The position numbers and the translations under genes were made by a program. 64,000 nt of DNA. Source: Alphaproteobacteria bacterium (GTDB lineage: Bacteria > Pseudomonadota > Alphaproteobacteria > UBA6615). The stretch is taken from positions 79,687 through 143,686 of the forward strand of contig JAALLF010000001.1 of assembly GCA_011087645.1 (NCBI GenBank). Direction: 5' to 3'. The first letter of the stretch is position 1. Each line of letters begins with the position of its first letter. The notes beneath the pieces were generated by a model, which did no database searches, had not been told where the DNA came from, and was given only the letters and a program-made list of their open reading frames with translations. This document shows, in pieces, positions 61,985-64,000 of the stretch.

Positions 61985-62875
61985 GTGAGCGACTGTCGAC
62001 TGCCGATCACCCGGCATATCAGCGAACAACCAGAGATATCGCGCGGCGTACGGCGCCAGCCCTTTGCAGCCCTAGTGGTGGCCGCGATGGTGCTCGCCGC
62101 CTGTACCGGCACCGATGAAGAAGTCTATGTCGAGCGCCCGGTCGAGGAGCTTTATAATGAGGCGGTCGACCAAGTCACGGTCGAGAATTACACCGAAGCA
62201 AGTGATTTGTTTCTCGAGGTCGAGCGCCAGCATCCCTATTCGATTTGGGCGACGAAAGCCCAGTTGATGGGCTCTTATTCCTTCTATGCCCGCGGCCAGT
62301 ACGATGACGCGATTCTCGGCCTCGACCGTTTCATTCAGCTCCATCCGGGCAACCGCGACATCGCCTACGCCTATTACCTTAAGGGATTGAGCTACTACGA
62401 GCAGATCACCGATGTGGGCCGCGACCAGCGCACAACCGAACTGGCTTTGCAGTCGCTTAGCGATGTGTCGCGGCGGTTCCCGGAAAGCAAATACGCGCGC
62501 GACGCCCAGCTAAAGATCGATTTGACGCAAGATCATCTGGCCGGCAAAGAAATGGAAGTGGGCCGGTTCTACCTTAACCGGGGCCAGTATCTGGCGGCGA
62601 TCAACCGGTTCCGCAACGTTATCGACACATATCAATCGACGACCCATACCCCGGAAGCCCTCCATCGCATCTCCGAGGCCTATACCGCGATCGGTATCGA
62701 ACCGGAAGCGCGCGAGAACGCCGCTGTGCTGGGCCATAATTTCCCAGGTAGCCAATGGTATATCGACAGCTACCAGCTCGTCGAAGACGTAGTCGTCCGC
62801 GATATCGACGGTGACGGCGTCGCAGATCAGATACCCGAAGAACGCGGTTTCTTCGGCCGGCTCTGGCCCTTTTAG
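61985..62875 (+). CDS. bamD: Outer membrane assembly lipoprotein BamD
   Basis: Essential lipoprotein of the BAM complex that inserts beta-barrel proteins. The 296-residue precursor has a lipobox LAAC about 40 residues in, then TPR repeats typical of BamD: YNEAVDQVTVENYTEASDLF, VERQHPYSIWATKAQLM, YYLKGLSYYEQITDVGRDQR, and RRFPESKYARDAQLKI. I chose GTG 61985 because GGAAGG (61974-61979) lies 5 nt upstream; a GTG at 61940 would add 15 residues. The N-terminal region before the lipobox is longer than usual. recN follows after 6 bp. Confidence 0.94.
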   Translation: MSDCRLPITRHISEQPEISRGVRRQPFAALVVAAMVLAACTGTDEEVYVERPVEELYNEAVDQVTVENYTEASDLFLEVERQHPYSIWATKAQLMGSYSFYARGQYDDAILGLDRFIQLHPGNRDIAYAYYLKGLSYYEQITDVGRDQRTTELALQSLSDVSRRFPESKYARDAQLKIDLTQDHLAGKEMEVGRFYLNRGQYLAAINRFRNVIDTYQSTTHTPEALHRISEAYTAIGIEPEARENAAVLGHNFPGSQWYIDSYQLVEDVVVRDIDGDGVADQIPEERGFFGRLWPF

Positions 62876-62881
62876 CCGCCT

Positions 62882-64000
62882 ATGCTCTGCCATCTGTCGA
62901 TTAGGGACGTGGTCCTGATCGATCGTCTTGATTTAGATTTCGCGTCGGGGTTGGGCGTACTCACTGGCGAGACCGGCGCGGGCAAGTCGATACTCCTCGA
63001 TTCCCTGGGTCTGGCGCTGGGTATGCGCGCCGATGCCGGCCTGATCCGCCCGGGCGCCGACCAAGCCATCGTATCGGCGACGTTTGCTGTGGACTCCGAT
63101 CATCTGGCCATTGGTCTGCTCGCCGAACACGGAATGGAATCCGACGAGGGTTATATCTTGCTCCGCCGGATCGTCGGCCGCGACGGCCGTAGCCGGGCTT
63201 TCGTGAACGACCAGCCGGCAACCGCCGGGCTGCTGCGCCAAATCGGCGGGCATTTGGTGGAAATTCAGGGCCAATTCGAACGCTTCGCTTTGGCGGCTCC
63301 AGCGATCCAACGTGGCGCCCTCGATCTGTTCGGCAATCTCGCGCTCCAAGCATCCGAGGTATCCGGCCTGTTCGATGTCTGGTCCGAGGCCCGCACCGCG
63401 CTACGCGACGCAGAGGCCGACGTAGCCGCGGCCCGCGCCGAAGAAGATCAATTACGCCACGATGTCGCGGAATTAGACGATCTCACCCCGGCTGAAGGCG
63501 AAGAGACTGCCCTCGCCAGCCAGCGCCAGTTGCTGCAAAACGGCGAGCGGCTGATGACGGCGTTCAACGAGGCGCTCGACGATATAGCCGGCGATGCCGG
63601 CGCCGAGCCCGCCTTGCAGCGGGCATTGGGAACACTTGCGCGGGCTAGCGAGTTCAGCGGCGGCCGCCTCGACCCGATCATCGGCGCGCTCGAACGCGGC
63701 ACCGCCGAAACACTGGAGGCCCTGCAAGAACTGCAGGGACTGGCCCACGCCATCGACACCGATTCCGGTCAGCTCGATTCAGTCGAAGTTCGCCTTTTTG
63801 CGCTCCGTGCCGCCGCCCGCAAGCATAATTGCGATGTCGATCAACTCGCCGAAATGCATGGCAATTTGGCCGACCGGCTGGCGGCGCTGGATGGCAATAG
63901 CGACAAGCTGACCATTTTAGCCAAGGCCGCGGACGCCGCACGCCGCGCCTATGTCGCTGCCGGCGAGCGTCTCTCGGCGGGACGCAGTAAAGCCGCCCGC
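62882..64000 (+). CDS. recN: DNA repair protein RecN (N-terminal part, runs off right edge)
   Basis: SMC-like ATPase that acts in double-strand break repair. The window contains the first 373 codons. It opens MLCHLSIRDVVLIDRLDLDF, with the Walker A TGETGAGKSILLDSLGLALG (about 29-48, cited as GETGAGKS), then FVNDQPATAGLLRQI and VEIQGQFE, the RecN Q-loop. A long helical coiled-coil arm begins near residue 155. The ATG at 62882 is 6 bp after the bamD stop. In many bacteria recN is under LexA control, but no SOS-type box is seen near its start here. Confidence 0.95.
   Translation, partial: MLCHLSIRDVVLIDRLDLDFASGLGVLTGETGAGKSILLDSLGLALGMRADAGLIRPGADQAIVSATFAVDSDHLAIGLLAEHGMESDEGYILLRRIVGRDGRSRAFVNDQPATAGLLRQIGGHLVEIQGQFERFALAAPAIQRGALDLFGNLALQASEVSGLFDVWSEARTALRDAEADVAAARAEEDQLRHDVAELDDLTPAEGEETALASQRQLLQNGERLMTAFNEALDDIAGDAGAEPALQRALGTLARASEFSGGRLDPIIGALERGTAETLEALQELQGLAHAIDTDSGQLDSVEVRLFALRAAARKHNCDVDQLAEMHGNLADRLAALDGNSDKLTILAKAADAARRAYVAAGERLSAGRSKAAR

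Overview
The window is a high-GC, gene-dense chromosomal segment of an alphaproteobacterium, probably a member of Rhodospirillales or a nearby order. The evidence is a circularly permuted two-piece tmRNA, an alpha-type SspB, the hflKC-DUF2065-degP cluster, the gene order ftsQ-ftsA-ftsZ-lpxC-bamD-recN, and alphaproteobacterial variants of MreB, FtsZ and acetolactate synthase. The species cannot be named from this sequence. There are no insertion sequences, prophage genes, CRISPR arrays, rRNAs or tRNAs that I can support.

Layout. 1-7317 (minus strand): start of mreB, then the branched-chain amino acid genes leuA, ilvC, ilvN and ilvB, then miaA. A structured 480-bp region lies before leuA. 7317-12746 (minus): a DUF1015 gene and the membrane quality-control set hflK-hflC-DUF2065-degP. 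12950-19369: mrp/apbC, a YHS-domain secreted protein, folA and thyA (minus), then ssrA (tmRNA) next to sspB, a TfoX-domain gene, fumC and a ribbon-helix-helix gene. 19387-33707: a large AsmA-like protein, gamma-glutamyltranspeptidase, and a minus-strand run of metabolic and accessory genes (sulfotransferase-methyltransferase fusion, 5-oxoprolinase, TTC38-like TPR protein, Bcr/CflA exporter, methyltransferase). 33812-37486: a TerB-DnaJ protein, a Uup-like ABC-F ATPase, a peptidoglycan amidase and rnpB (RNase P RNA). 37553-41253: a tight three-gene operon encoding a membrane di-iron hydroxylase, a GH3-type amido synthetase and an enolase-superfamily epimerase. 41628-60701: a complete dcw division and cell-wall cluster from mraZ to ftsZ, followed by lpxC, bamD and the start of recN.

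How the parts work together. The dcw genes are almost all translationally coupled by short overlaps. They build lipid II (murE, murF, mraY, murD, murG, murC, murB, ddl) and the septal machine (ftsL, ftsI, ftsW, ftsQ, ftsA, ftsZ). A phased MraZ operator lies in front. ssrA and sspB are partners: the tag encoded by ssrA (ANDNVEPTAVAA) is the kind of degron that SspB hands to ClpXP. Gamma-glutamyltranspeptidase and 5-oxoprolinase could form a gamma-glutamyl/5-oxoproline salvage route.

The best candidates for something undescribed are: the hydroxylase-GH3-epimerase operon (an inferred lipid or amino-acid-amide pathway); the sulfotransferase-methyltransferase fusion; the leuA control region, with a LacI-type palindrome and a nested hairpin that hides a tiny ORF; and the long bulged inverted repeat at 14200-14285.
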